Shown here: piece by piece, positions 16,045 to 25,940 of the stretch | How positions within the stretch are numbered: the first letter of the stretch is position 1 | How the letters are laid out: each line of letters starts with the position of its first letter | Virus record (IMG/VR): IMGVR_UViG_3300022934_000091 | Location: 1-32,382 of that record | DNA length: 32,382 bases | Source of the DNA: a virus | Direction: 5' to 3' (one strand) | Made by a program: the position numbers and the translations under genes | The notes under the pieces: generated by a model | What the model was told of the DNA's origin: nothing | The model's input: the letters and a program-made list of their open reading frames with translations, nothing else | The model's database searches: none

Positions 16045-19000
16045 ACATGCTTCCATCTGATCGCTACCTGTGCAGCCTGCTTGGTATCACCGAGGACGAG
16101 TTCATTGAGTTTCAGGCTGCAGCTCGGCAGCACCTGAAGGACAACCCGATTGAAGGGCCGGTTGCAGGTGAGACGGCAGTTACGCTTGCAATCATCAGCC
16201 TTGTACTAAGTGTTGGTTCCACTGCGCTTTCATTTCTTCTTAGGCCAAGTATTCCAGAGCAAAGGGCGCCTGGTCAGATTAGAACAAGTACAAGAACAAA
16301 GGATCCTATACTAACTAATCAATCCTTTGCGCCTCGGTATGGATTTGATTCAGTACAAAATATTGTAGAACTTGGCAGTACAATTCCACTTGTTTATGGT
16401 AAAAGAGAAGTTAGCGGCACAAAGGTTGGCGGCGTTCGGCTAAATATGCCGGTCATCTGGTCGCAGATGCTGTCGTTTGGTACGTCGCAGATGTTGCGAT
16501 CTGTATTTCTAGCCAGTGAAGCTGATATTGCTTCATTTGATAATGACCTTTGGGCAGTTGGGTCCAACCTATTAAAAGGCTATAAGTTTGATTCCAATGT
16601 TCAAACACAGGCTGCTTCCAGGGTCACTGTTTATGTAAGTAAAGACGGCGGTGCGATTATTGAATCTGACCGAGTTTTTGGGCGGACTGGTGAAAATGAT
16701 AGACGCACGAATGGCGGTGGATCATCTGCCACTGCGTCTACGGAACAAGTATTTAAGGTTCAGCTAGGAGCTTCGCAGACAGAAACCGCTGCATCTTCTG
16801 CGGTGCATACACCGGCATCAAACACTGCGTTTGGTGTCTACGGGTTTATCGGCAATGACCTTGCATTTAAGGTTAATCCTATTGTCGAGGCTGGTTGTAG
16901 ACTGCAACTTAAACCATTCAGTGATGGAGACGTTAGGCCAAAATGCCCTTATGACGAAGGTAAAATTTCTAAGAGACTAAAATATATTAACCACTTTGCG
17001 AGCTTTAGTGGAATTTTTCAAGAAAACGGGACTGACATCGCGGCGAATGGCAACTTAACTCTTTCCAAGGGCGAGACAGTTACATATAAGTTATTTAGCG
17101 AATCTGAGAAGTTAGTTAAATTTCGTGGAGGCGATTCTGATTCAGAAGAATTATCAAAGGACGTTGCATCTAGAGTCGCCGCACGTCAAACACAATATGA
17201 TCAAAACCTTGTTGAAGGCGAGGTTTACAAGATAGGTTCTGCGCTTGGTGTTCTTACAAGCAGGACTGAGGCTATTTTTCGATCAGAGGCGGAGGATATT
17301 GCTGGAGTTGAGCAAGCTGTAATAGCTACTTTCAGAATTGTTGAAGCTGGCAGTTGCTATGGATACACGCCAGCGCACCTTAAAGGCCGACACACTGGTT
17401 CAACCGTAGTTTTAGGACGAACCGCCTTAGACAGTCTTGCCGAGAATCCTGTTCGCGCCGTGGCAACAACCAAGGGGCATATCTTGCGCTATGCACAAGC
17501 GATTGTAACTAATACTAAAGCCTGCGACGTAACCGAGATCGGTATTGATTCAATCATTGGAGGAAGAATTAATACCCTTTGCAATTTTGCTGATACCAAA
17601 ACTTATAAAGCGGCTGATGATTTAATGTGTGAAGCCGCCAACAAAGAAGACACTGAAGACGTTGAAAGCACTGCATATCAAAGCGGAATAGTTACTGTTT
17701 CCTTTACGAGAATTAGTTGCTTTACGCTGCAATACAAAGAAGCTGATACTGATTTTGACGATGATTGGAACGATAGCGGCGAAGTTTTTGCTATAAGTGG
17801 TGAAACACAGCAGTCTCTTTTTAACTTCTTACGACTAGAGTTTACCGACGCCAAGCTGCGTCTTTTTAGGCTGCAACCTTTGACGGGTTTTGAGGTTCGC
17901 AGTAAAACAACCGGGCGAATTTTAATGCTAAATGCCGTTGACTCTTATCAACACTTGGCGCTACCAAGCGGCACATGGGGCAGCAATTCTTATGTAGCGT
18001 TCAACGGTTCGATCATCGCTGCAGCAGATTTTCATGATAGGTTCCGCAGCAAGTTCAATGAAGGCAATGATGCTTTAGCTGTTAATTACAGCAAGACTAG
18101 GAATACAGCAAAAGAAGACGGCACAATTGAATCTGTTTCACTTGCCACTGCAGGGAGCGGGTACGGACAAGGCACTTACAACGGCGTAGCGGCCACGGGT
18201 GGCGATGGTTCTAACGCGACGTTGAATGTCACTGTTAATTCAAGCGGCCAAGTTAGCGCCGTAAGCGTTGAAGATATTGGTCAAGATTACGCCGTGGGCA
18301 ATGTTTTAAGTGTTAATCAGTCTGACATTGGCGGCACAGGTAGTGGAGCTGGATTCACCTGTACAGTCGATGCAATTGATAACAATAAGTCACTGGATTA
18401 CCTTGGCTTGCCAACTGTTGACACAAATGCGGTCTCTGGTTACGGCTCATATGTGGATGATTATATGAAACTGGCCGAGGCTTTTATTTACGACGAAATC
18501 TCTACAAGTGCAGCGTCTGCGCCTGAACACCGAGTCTCGTATGTAAATGAGATTGTCACTAATCAAACGGGCGATTATGCAAATCTTGCGCTGGTTGGCA
18601 TCAATATTCGCTCCTCAACGGAATGGCAGCAATTCAGCCAATTCTCAGGCTACGTCAAAGGCGGCATCAAAACGCGGAGCTTGTCTGATTATTCGGGCAG
18701 TTTACCGTTCAATCCAACATTGCAAAATGTCTTCCTGTTCCCGGATGTCTTGCTTGATTTGATGACAAACACTCGGTATGGAATGGGCAGCTTTGTCAAA
18801 GACGACATAATTGATCTTGTTGGCTTTAAAGAAGCTCATAATTGGTGCTCAAGTCGCAGTTATTTTTTCAATGGCGCAATCGCTGATTTAGTCAACATTA
18901 GAAGCTATGCGGCTGATCTTGCTGTAACGCATCTTTTATATTTTGCTGAAATCAATGGGAAGTTTACGCTTCGTCCTGCGCTACCAGTCAGCGGTTCAGG

Positions 19001-19745
19001 TTTTACGGCTGCAGACATCAAAGGTTTATTCACTGTTGGCAACATCCTTGAAGACAGCTATCAGATTGAATACTTAAGTCCAGAAGATAGGGAACCGATT
19101 GAAGTCAGCGTTACTTACAGGGAAGAGCGCACAGCCAATGATCTAACAAGTGACGGATCTTTCCCTGCAGTGCGTGAAGCATTGGTAAGTGAATCTGGCT
19201 ATGCACCGCTTGACACAGTATCGCTAGACATGACCGACTATTGCACTCAGCGGGACCACGCCATTGATGCGGCAAAGTTCATTATTAGGATGCGCAGGTT
19301 GGCCGATCACACGGTAACTTTTAAGGTCACGCACGAATCTATCTACAGCAACATCGCGCCTGGTGACTACATCAAGGTCGCAATGGATGCAACAGAATAT
19401 GAGCATTACAATAATGGCGTTGTCACAAATGAAGGAGGTTTAGTTTCGACAGAACCCTTATCTGACGGAACATATAATGTTTACGCTTGGAATCCAAGCT
19501 CAGGCAATGATCCTGCTGCTGCAACGTTGACCGTCTCTAATGGCGGGACAACCGCAAGCCCTACTGGAATCCTGTTTACAGAAATTATCAGCAATCAAGC
19601 TTCTCGCACCTATCAAGTCGAACGCATTGCAGCAGATCAAGATGGGACGTTTACAATAGAAGCGTTGCACATGCCTGTAAACAGCTCTGGCGTTCCGCTG
19701 GTTGCTGATGGCTTTGATACAGCCGGTAACTGGACGATTTCGTAA
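16041..19745 (+). CDS. Tail tip protein, gpJ-like, with gpI-like N-terminus
   Basis: A 1234-aa protein. Residues 1-40 are soluble; about 41-68 form a hydrophobic segment (ETAVTLAIISLVLSVGSTAL) like the membrane-type part of lambda gpI. From about 108 the gpJ pattern begins (IVELGSTIPLVYGKREVSGT, KVGGVRLNMPVIWSQ). A middle insert at about 695-790 is rich in Gly, Ser and Val (AGSGYGQGTYNG, IGGTGSGAGFTC) and looks like a beta module inserted in the hub. Residues about 920-1110 return to hub-like sequence (SRSYFFNGAIADLVNIRSYA, YQIEYLSPEDREPIEVSVTY). It would form the distal hub that touches the host. gpI and gpJ are separate genes in lambda. Confidence 0.9.
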   Translation: MNMLPSDRYLCSLLGITEDEFIEFQAAARQHLKDNPIEGPVAGETAVTLAIISLVLSVGSTALSFLLRPSIPEQRAPGQIRTSTRTKDPILTNQSFAPRYGFDSVQNIVELGSTIPLVYGKREVSGTKVGGVRLNMPVIWSQMLSFGTSQMLRSVFLASEADIASFDNDLWAVGSNLLKGYKFDSNVQTQAASRVTVYVSKDGGAIIESDRVFGRTGENDRRTNGGGSSATASTEQVFKVQLGASQTETAASSAVHTPASNTAFGVYGFIGNDLAFKVNPIVEAGCRLQLKPFSDGDVRPKCPYDEGKISKRLKYINHFASFSGIFQENGTDIAANGNLTLSKGETVTYKLFSESEKLVKFRGGDSDSEELSKDVASRVAARQTQYDQNLVEGEVYKIGSALGVLTSRTEAIFRSEAEDIAGVEQAVIATFRIVEAGSCYGYTPAHLKGRHTGSTVVLGRTALDSLAENPVRAVATTKGHILRYAQAIVTNTKACDVTEIGIDSIIGGRINTLCNFADTKTYKAADDLMCEAANKEDTEDVESTAYQSGIVTVSFTRISCFTLQYKEADTDFDDDWNDSGEVFAISGETQQSLFNFLRLEFTDAKLRLFRLQPLTGFEVRSKTTGRILMLNAVDSYQHLALPSGTWGSNSYVAFNGSIIAAADFHDRFRSKFNEGNDALAVNYSKTRNTAKEDGTIESVSLATAGSGYGQGTYNGVAATGGDGSNATLNVTVNSSGQVSAVSVEDIGQDYAVGNVLSVNQSDIGGTGSGAGFTCTVDAIDNNKSLDYLGLPTVDTNAVSGYGSYVDDYMKLAEAFIYDEISTSAASAPEHRVSYVNEIVTNQTGDYANLALVGINIRSSTEWQQFSQFSGYVKGGIKTRSLSDYSGSLPFNPTLQNVFLFPDVLLDLMTNTRYGMGSFVKDDIIDLVGFKEAHNWCSSRSYFFNGAIADLVNIRSYAADLAVTHLLYFAEINGKFTLRPALPVSGSGFTAADIKGLFTVGNILEDSYQIEYLSPEDREPIEVSVTYREERTANDLTSDGSFPAVREALVSESGYAPLDTVSLDMTDYCTQRDHAIDAAKFIIRMRRLADHTVTFKVTHESIYSNIAPGDYIKVAMDATEYEHYNNGVVTNEGGLVSTEPLSDGTYNVYAWNPSSGNDPAAATLTVSNGGTTASPTGILFTEIISNQASRTYQVERIAADQDGTFTIEALHMPVNSSGVPLVADGFDTAGNWTIS

Positions 19746-19750
19746 AGACA

Positions 19751-20170
19751 ATGCCTGTTCTGACTGTTCAACGAGCACCAACCAGCCGCAGCTTTCGTGC
19801 CGGTAAGTGGCCGACCACGACTGCAACAAGCCAGTCCGGCGTGCGCAGCAAAAGACTTTGGGGCAGTTTGCCTAGCGGCGGTGCGCTGAGCTTGACCTAT
19901 GCAAACATCCCTGATGACGTAGCCGAGGACTTCATTTCTTCCTGGCAGCAGACAAAAGGTGGGTTGGACTACCTAGAAACAACAAGTGGTAATGGCATTC
20001 AATCGACGGACTTAATGTTCGATGGCATGTCGGCTGATATGAAAGCTGAGGTCTTAAGTGCAACGACAGGCACACAATGGACCTACGCGGCGGCACCCCG
20101 GGTCGAAAGCGTAGCGCCAAAAATCAGCACTGTTAAGATTGAGCTGATTGCTGAGCTTAGGTCTGACTGA
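19751..20170 (+). CDS. Tail-associated protein of unknown function
   Basis: A 139-aa protein just after the gpJ-like gene. The sequence begins with basic, Thr/Ser-rich residues (SRSFRAGKWPTTTATSQSG), then LSLTYANIPDDVAEDFISSW and a short beta region, ending in an acidic-basic strand (STVKIELIAELRSD). No signal peptide, membrane segment or catalytic motif is apparent. Its stop overlaps the next start by one base (TGATG), so it is part of the tail operon. I do not recognise a named family. A small tail-tip or fibre-adaptor role is suggested by place alone. Confidence 0.72.
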   Translation: MPVLTVQRAPTSRSFRAGKWPTTTATSQSGVRSKRLWGSLPSGGALSLTYANIPDDVAEDFISSWQQTKGGLDYLETTSGNGIQSTDLMFDGMSADMKAEVLSATTGTQWTYAAAPRVESVAPKISTVKIELIAELRSD

Positions 20171-20568
20171 TGGCTGTTAAAACAGGCGCTACCGCTGAGC
20201 TTCGGTTTGATGGAACTGCCATCGCAAAAGTCCGCGATGTAAGCGTTACATTCGTCCGTGATGCGTTAGAAACAACCGGCATCGGTGAGGATGATCGTAC
20301 TTATGCGTATGGCATTCGCGGCACCAGTGGAAGCGGAACCCTTCTCTATGATGCTAGTGATAATGCAACAGTCAATGTAATCAATCGTCTGCTGAGTGAT
20401 TCGACTAGTTTGAACTCTATTCAGATGGTGCTAGATACGTCTACATCTGAAGGCACAATTACTGGCGATGCATTGGTAACGCAAGCTGGAACAAGTGTCA
20501 GCGTTGGCGACCTGGTGAGCATCCCGGTTTCATTCACGTTTAGCGGCAAGCCTAGCGGGTCATTCTGA
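20170..20568 (+). CDS. Small tail-tube-like protein
   Basis: A 132-aa, strand-rich protein. The order of elements resembles a single tube-type beta domain: AELRFDGTAIAKVRDVSVTF, ETTGIGEDDRTYAYGIRGTS (34-53), GSGTLLYD, a helix VNVINRLLSD, then paired strands ending in VSIPVSFTFSG. The motif at 34-61 lines up with residues 264-291 of the next protein, so the two probably share a domain. Since the major tube gene is elsewhere (8655-9590), this is likely a distal or baseplate-associated tube-fold protein. Starts in a TGATG overlap and ends in another. Confidence 0.75.
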   Translation: MAVKTGATAELRFDGTAIAKVRDVSVTFVRDALETTGIGEDDRTYAYGIRGTSGSGTLLYDASDNATVNVINRLLSDSTSLNSIQMVLDTSTSEGTITGDALVTQAGTSVSVGDLVSIPVSFTFSGKPSGSF

Positions 20569-21704
20569 TGGCAATCCTCGGCAACGGTGGAATTCTTGAG
20601 CTGAGCCGCGAAACACCGCAGCCAATTGCGATGAGCATTGCGCGGTTCAATGCTAATGCCACTCCAATCTCAATCTCTCTGGCAAATCAAGGGTATTGGA
20701 CTGGAGATCGTGTGGTGATCGCCAGCTCCGATGGCTTGCCGTTTGATGTCAACAGTGACGACTACGCTGATTCGCCTGACGGCCATGGCATTTATCGTGG
20801 CCCAACTTGGCTGACTGGGCCTTCCAGAGCGTTTTATACAGGCTCGGATACAGATGAAAGTCCGTTTTATCATCAATTCACAGATACGTTTACTCTAATT
20901 GCACAATCTGGGGACACATTGATTACGCAGTCAGGAGATACGTTAATCGGATTATCTCAGGTTGAAGACAGCGATAATTGGTACAACAATACAGCTAGCA
21001 CTGGACTCGCAACAACTTTTGATGCGTACATTCACCGTGATGAGCTAGATCGGATTACGTTTTTTCCGACCGAAGCCGCTGCTTACGCCGGAGATGCTGC
21101 TGATCGCATCGAAATGAAGAAAGTAAACTTCGGAAATTTCGTGATTGCAGCTTATAGTTCTGACTCTGGGTACGCGGCTGCAATGAACAGTGCCGCCACC
21201 AGTGTTGATGCTTTGACGCTGACTAATTCTGAGCAGCCATTGGCTAAAACTATCACGATGCCTGCGCTGTTCGATACGCTGTGCGAGACTGATCGCCAGT
21301 GGGTGCTGCAATGCGATCTTGAAAGCTGGGCGTTGAGCATTGATGCAGCCAATCTTGACACCACTGCTATTGGCGAAACTTTTGGCGAGCACATCAAGTC
21401 TTTGGTGCGTGGTGCCGGAACATTGAATTTTCTTGTGGACCACCGGAATCAAGCCAATGAGCTTGACTCAATGACGCTGCTGCGTCTTGTACTGCTTACC
21501 GAAAACCAATGCGATACAAACGCGAAATTCTACCTATACAAAAATCGCAACGAGCCAACGAATCAAATCAATGGTTCAGCGTATTATCAATGCGACCTTT
21601 TGTTGACAAACACTCGCGTTGATACAAGCGCAACTGATTTGATTGCCGGTACTGCTGATTTTGTCGCGACATCTGACATTCGGTTGAAAGTAGCAAGCAG
21701 TTAG
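20568..21704 (+). CDS. Tail protein with C-terminal tube-like domain
   Basis: A 378-aa protein of two parts. Residues 1-230 are Thr/Ser/Asp-rich and unrecognised, with two tandem LIxQSGDT units at 110-125. Residues about 235-378 look like a tube-fold domain (MPALFDTLCETDRQWVLQCD, DTTAIGETFGEHIKSLVRGA at 264-283, then GTLNFLVD) and resemble the whole preceding protein. That suggests a gene duplication in which one copy gained a large N-terminal extension. No enzyme motif seen. Probably a tip/baseplate or collar component of the tail; the exact role is unknown. The gap to the fibre gene is 33 bp. Confidence 0.75.
   Translation: MAILGNGGILELSRETPQPIAMSIARFNANATPISISLANQGYWTGDRVVIASSDGLPFDVNSDDYADSPDGHGIYRGPTWLTGPSRAFYTGSDTDESPFYHQFTDTFTLIAQSGDTLITQSGDTLIGLSQVEDSDNWYNNTASTGLATTFDAYIHRDELDRITFFPTEAAAYAGDAADRIEMKKVNFGNFVIAAYSSDSGYAAAMNSAATSVDALTLTNSEQPLAKTITMPALFDTLCETDRQWVLQCDLESWALSIDAANLDTTAIGETFGEHIKSLVRGAGTLNFLVDHRNQANELDSMTLLRLVLLTENQCDTNAKFYLYKNRNEPTNQINGSAYYQCDLLLTNTRVDTSATDLIAGTADFVATSDIRLKVASS
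20895..20942 (+). repeat. Two tandem LIxQSGDT units
   Basis: Two 24-nt units encode LIAQSGDT and LITQSGDT, followed by LIG as if a third unit were truncated. The same LITQSGD peptide recurs at 27826-27846 in another small gene. Confidence 0.7.
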
Positions 21705-21737
21705 GCCGGTTGCTAGGATCGTGTTATCTAGTGCCGG

Positions 21738-24700
21738 ATGATTGTGTCGAGTCTGGAGTTCGCGGGTGACAGCGGTTCGCTGAGCAATATCAACAGCACT
21801 CAGGGCGAGTTCCGGGCGCAGATCGCTGCTTTGACCGATATGGTTAAGCAGATCGCCGGTAACGCAGCGGTTTCGGCAGGCAACACCGCGCAAGCAGATC
21901 CACTCAGTGCGCCATTTCAACTATACGTCAATCCTTATACCGGCAGCGATCAGTTTGAAGGCGGCTCGTATAACGATTATGAGACGACTGCAGCTGACAG
22001 ACTGAAACGACTCGAAAAGCAGCGATTAGTCTGCGGCTATTCACCCCAGCGTCCGTTCAAAACAATCAATAGGGCTGTCCTTGAAGCAGCAATTATTACC
22101 AGTAAGGATTGGTACGCGCCGACTGACATTGCGGCCACGACTGATGTCGTAAGCATCATTCTTAGCCCTGGCGAGCATACTCTTTATAACGACCCCGGCC
22201 AATCAAGCACAACGATTCCAAGCTACGGCGCATCGCGAGATGTAAGCGCTGAAGACTTGATCCAGTTCAATCCCGCCACCGTTGGTGGTGTGCTGCTGCC
22301 GCGAGGCTGCAGTCTGTGCGGGCCTGATCTGCGTAAGACGGTGATCCGTCCCAACTGGGTGCCTGCAGCTGCTAACGAGGAGTCTGACTACAGCAACCGC
22401 AGGGGGATGCTGAAGATCACCGGCACCGGCTACTTCTTTGGTTTTACGATCAAAGACAAGGCAGGCACTACTACAAGCCATCACTTGCTGGATGGATTCC
22501 ATTTTGCTAGTAAAGCTGAGCTTGATGATTTTTACGCCAAGACTCGTTCTGCTGTTGGCACTGGCGCAGATCTTTCAAATGAGTTGGCCCTTACTCGTAG
22601 CACTGAATTTCAAATCGTTGGCCCTATCGAGCAAGGCCAAAACCCCAGCAGCGCATGGGATACGACTGCATCAGCGTCACCTTATATCTTCAACTGCTCT
22701 ATCCGCTCTGAGTATGGACTAGGCGGTGCATTCATGGACGGCGCCAAGGTTGAGGGCCTTAGGAGCATGGTGTGCGCCAACTTTACTGGCGTCAGCTTGC
22801 AGAAGGATATGAGCTGCTGGCAGATTTATCAAAACGGCACTTGGGAGGATACACCTACCTATCAGCAATACATTGATGCTGATCCAGATGATGTGCGGAT
22901 GAAGCCCGAACGACTGAGTCGTCATATCAGTGCAATCAATGATTCCATCATTCAAGAGGTTTCGATTTTCGCTATCGGCCAAGGTATTCATCATTTTACT
23001 GATCTTGGCGGTGAAGTTACTATCACCAATAGCAATTCTTCGTTTGGTGGCTGTGCTGCTTACAGCAAGGGATACAAGAATGCTGCATTTCCTAGTGACA
23101 GGAATTGGGCTGTCAGCAAGATCCGCGTCCCGCTTGACCTGCAAGAGAAAACCGGCAACATTCGTAAGATCTTTCTTGGCACGATCTCTGCTGTTACCAG
23201 CAGCACGATTACACTCACCAATGCTTTAGCCGTTGATAGCTCGTCAACGTCAACGCCTCAGATTTTGTTGAATGACGGCTACACCCTGAAAAGCGGTACT
23301 TACATCTGGGCTGAAAATCCGCAAGGTGATCCGTGGTACGCACCATTAGCGGCAAACGCATGGGATTCAAGCGCTGCAACCGAGATCGACATAACGGCCG
23401 CATTTACTAACACTGCCGGGGAACCCACCATCGGCATCGACGGTACAACAAATCTGCTTCTTGGTAAGCGCGTCTACATTCGACGACTTGTGGATACACG
23501 CACGCCAAACGAGCGCCGTGTTTCAATTGTTGCCAGCAATACTGCATCAGTCAGACTGCCCCAGCGTAATTTCATCATTCAGACTGATCCGGCACGATCT
23601 GGCGGCGCGATCAGCGATGAGTTTGACACTAACTCTGAAATTTTTGCCGTCAGCAATGCAGGAGCAGGTGATGAGTCAGGCGTAACAACATCTGCGGAAT
23701 TTACGCTTCGGCGGTCAGCACCAAGCCAAGCCTACGCATCTGGCGAGTTCTATCCGGCTGGTACTGTTGTTCGTCACAGCAATAAGCATTTTATTGCTAA
23801 CAAGGACATCTATACGTCAACATCTACACCTGATACTACTGTATGGCTGGAGACCTTTGTTCATACTGAGGAGTCCTACAACTCTGAAGACCCAATCACT
23901 CAAGAAGCGCGTCAGATTGTCATCGACACTGACAACGACACCGATGGAGCAAGTACAACATTAGGTATCACTTGGTCAACAGTTTGGGCGGATTATTCAT
24001 ATCGAAGCTCAACTGATTACAAGGGTATGCACGCATTCTTGGTCGCGTTGGGATTTACCAATACCCAAGCACACGCAGCATTGGTGCCACAATCTGCGGA
24101 TGATCGGCTACTGGACCCGGCTAGCGCGACTGACTTTCCTGACGCTCCGTCTGGTGGTGCTGCGACTGGCCTAGGGAATTGGGCGATTGAGTTCCGGCGT
24201 CCTAGCACGCTGCGCCTTTATGGGCACGCCTGGGAGTGGGCTGGCTTCCTGAACTACAGCAAGGCTGTTCCTGCAGTTCAAAAGGATCTCGGAGCGCAAA
24301 ACGCATTCACTTATTACTTCACCCATGACAGCGGCGGTCGCGTTGTGCCACAAGGCAGCAACGAGAACGGCTTTAACATCACGCCGCGTGGACTAGAGGA
24401 CGTTGAGACTGGCTCAACACTGACGGTTGAGGACATCGGCAGCAGCTCGATTGATGATGTTCAGCAGACTGAATTTCAGAATCTTACAGTAACAGAGCTG
24501 ACGGCCACTAATATCAAAGGAGTCCAAAGCCTAGAGTATGATTTTGGAGATCCAATTGACGCTAGTACGACGGACAAAGGGGTTGTCGAACTAGCGAGTT
24601 TGACAGAGCTTCAAGCACCAGCCCCAGCGGCTACAGACGGTCAGATCAATGCAGATCCAAAGATTGTCACAACTAGAGGCTTGGCGTATTGGAAAGAGTC

Positions 24701-25940
24701 CCAAAACATCCTGTCCGGCATCCAAGCTGGCGCAACCTTGGTGGTATTGCACGTTGCCAGTAGCGAGTCAGCAGCCTTGCAAGACAGCGATTCAGTGCCT
24801 GCAGAGTATCCAACCTCCGGCCACTCTTACCAAGGCCCGAATGGTCCCGGATTGCAAGGTAGACTTTTCACAAGTGTGACGGCTGCAGTACAGGCCGCTG
24901 CGGGCATTTTTGTCCCAATAGGCAGCGAAGTGATCATTAGTGTGCATGAGGACATCTCCAGCAGCATTGAGGCTGGCCCGCTTGTTATAGGCAACGGTAT
25001 GGCCCCATTCGTCGTCGCAGGTGCGCGTGGTGCAACGACACCTAAAATAAAATTGCAAGCTGGCACTACAGGCAACGCAATTAACAACTCACCCGGCATC
25101 GATAGCGGATCTATATTCCTGTCAGCTGGTTGCGTGTTTTCTGATATTGAGGTGGTGGCTGATATGAACGAAATTAGCAATAATGTAGTACTTACTCTAA
25201 ACGGCGGCTTTGGCAACGGAGACAAAGATTGCAAAATTACGTTTACAAACATAGGAACAGATACTAAACTCATTGCCGCAACGGCAACCTATGGCGAAAA
25301 GATTTATTTCCGCACATACGGTGCCGACAATTCCTATAAATTTGATTTTCAATATGCGAGCGGTGTCACGACGTCATACCCCGTATTAATACTCGGACCA
25401 GATAAGCCGGACTCTGGGCTGATGGGGCACGGCGTTGATGTGAGATTTGACTTCGCAAGCGCAAATCATGACACAACTATCGCGCTCTCCCACAACCTAG
25501 GAGCTGGAGAAACGGCAGTTGTCTTGAATTTTCTAGACCTAGGTTCGCGTGGCGGGTGTTCTATAGGTGGGCGAGTAGTGCCAGACGTTACATGGGATCT
25601 TTCCAATGACTACTGGGATTTAGCAGACTTTATAGGGAGAGACAGTTGGTGTAAGTGTCAAAACTATTGCGGGCCATCATTTAACACACCTGTCGGTGGA
25701 GTAATTAACATCCACAGCAGTTCGCCCGGAACCCTTTCTACAGACCTGTTCATACTCAGGGGCGGTTCGAGTGTGTCAGGCGAGACGGCTAACAGTCTGA
25801 GGGAAACAGGCCCATTTGGGTTTCTGATTGAGCTTGAAGCTCAACAAGGAGCCAATTATATCAAGGCCCGAAACCTTGAAGGATCCTACTTTTACAACGG
25901 AGGTACTGCCAAGAACGATACGACGACACCAATCAGCTGA
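21738..25940 (+). CDS. Large tail fibre / virion structural protein (cyanophage type)
   Basis: A 1400-aa fibre-like protein. The N-terminus (FAGDSGSLSNINSTQGEFRA, then QIAALTDMVKQIAG) and residues about 65-130 (LYVNPYTGSDQFEGGSYNDY, VCGYSPQRPFKTINRAVLEA) resemble a block I associate with cyanophage fibres, where it probably precedes a beta-helix. Residues 130-900 are repetitive beta with Gly/Asn turns, consistent with a beta-solenoid. A short joint near 905-960 (TELTATNIKGVQSLEYDFGD, STTDKGVVELASL) leads to a distinct C-terminal part (about 1000-1400) with a Cys-rich patch (WCKCQNYCGPSF near 1302), probably the receptor-binding end. No SD before ATG 21738. The host-range role is inferred. Confidence 0.88.
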   Translation: MIVSSLEFAGDSGSLSNINSTQGEFRAQIAALTDMVKQIAGNAAVSAGNTAQADPLSAPFQLYVNPYTGSDQFEGGSYNDYETTAADRLKRLEKQRLVCGYSPQRPFKTINRAVLEAAIITSKDWYAPTDIAATTDVVSIILSPGEHTLYNDPGQSSTTIPSYGASRDVSAEDLIQFNPATVGGVLLPRGCSLCGPDLRKTVIRPNWVPAAANEESDYSNRRGMLKITGTGYFFGFTIKDKAGTTTSHHLLDGFHFASKAELDDFYAKTRSAVGTGADLSNELALTRSTEFQIVGPIEQGQNPSSAWDTTASASPYIFNCSIRSEYGLGGAFMDGAKVEGLRSMVCANFTGVSLQKDMSCWQIYQNGTWEDTPTYQQYIDADPDDVRMKPERLSRHISAINDSIIQEVSIFAIGQGIHHFTDLGGEVTITNSNSSFGGCAAYSKGYKNAAFPSDRNWAVSKIRVPLDLQEKTGNIRKIFLGTISAVTSSTITLTNALAVDSSSTSTPQILLNDGYTLKSGTYIWAENPQGDPWYAPLAANAWDSSAATEIDITAAFTNTAGEPTIGIDGTTNLLLGKRVYIRRLVDTRTPNERRVSIVASNTASVRLPQRNFIIQTDPARSGGAISDEFDTNSEIFAVSNAGAGDESGVTTSAEFTLRRSAPSQAYASGEFYPAGTVVRHSNKHFIANKDIYTSTSTPDTTVWLETFVHTEESYNSEDPITQEARQIVIDTDNDTDGASTTLGITWSTVWADYSYRSSTDYKGMHAFLVALGFTNTQAHAALVPQSADDRLLDPASATDFPDAPSGGAATGLGNWAIEFRRPSTLRLYGHAWEWAGFLNYSKAVPAVQKDLGAQNAFTYYFTHDSGGRVVPQGSNENGFNITPRGLEDVETGSTLTVEDIGSSSIDDVQQTEFQNLTVTELTATNIKGVQSLEYDFGDPIDASTTDKGVVELASLTELQAPAPAATDGQINADPKIVTTRGLAYWKESQNILSGIQAGATLVVLHVASSESAALQDSDSVPAEYPTSGHSYQGPNGPGLQGRLFTSVTAAVQAAAGIFVPIGSEVIISVHEDISSSIEAGPLVIGNGMAPFVVAGARGATTPKIKLQAGTTGNAINNSPGIDSGSIFLSAGCVFSDIEVVADMNEISNNVVLTLNGGFGNGDKDCKITFTNIGTDTKLIAATATYGEKIYFRTYGADNSYKFDFQYASGVTTSYPVLILGPDKPDSGLMGHGVDVRFDFASANHDTTIALSHNLGAGETAVVLNFLDLGSRGGCSIGGRVVPDVTWDLSNDYWDLADFIGRDSWCKCQNYCGPSFNTPVGGVINIHSSSPGTLSTDLFILRGGSSVSGETANSLRETGPFGFLIELEAQQGANYIKARNLEGSYFYNGGTAKNDTTTPIS

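Noticed and set aside
22719-23144. Minus-strand 141-codon frame inside the fibre gene
   Set aside because: Antisense shadow within a well-supported repetitive beta protein.
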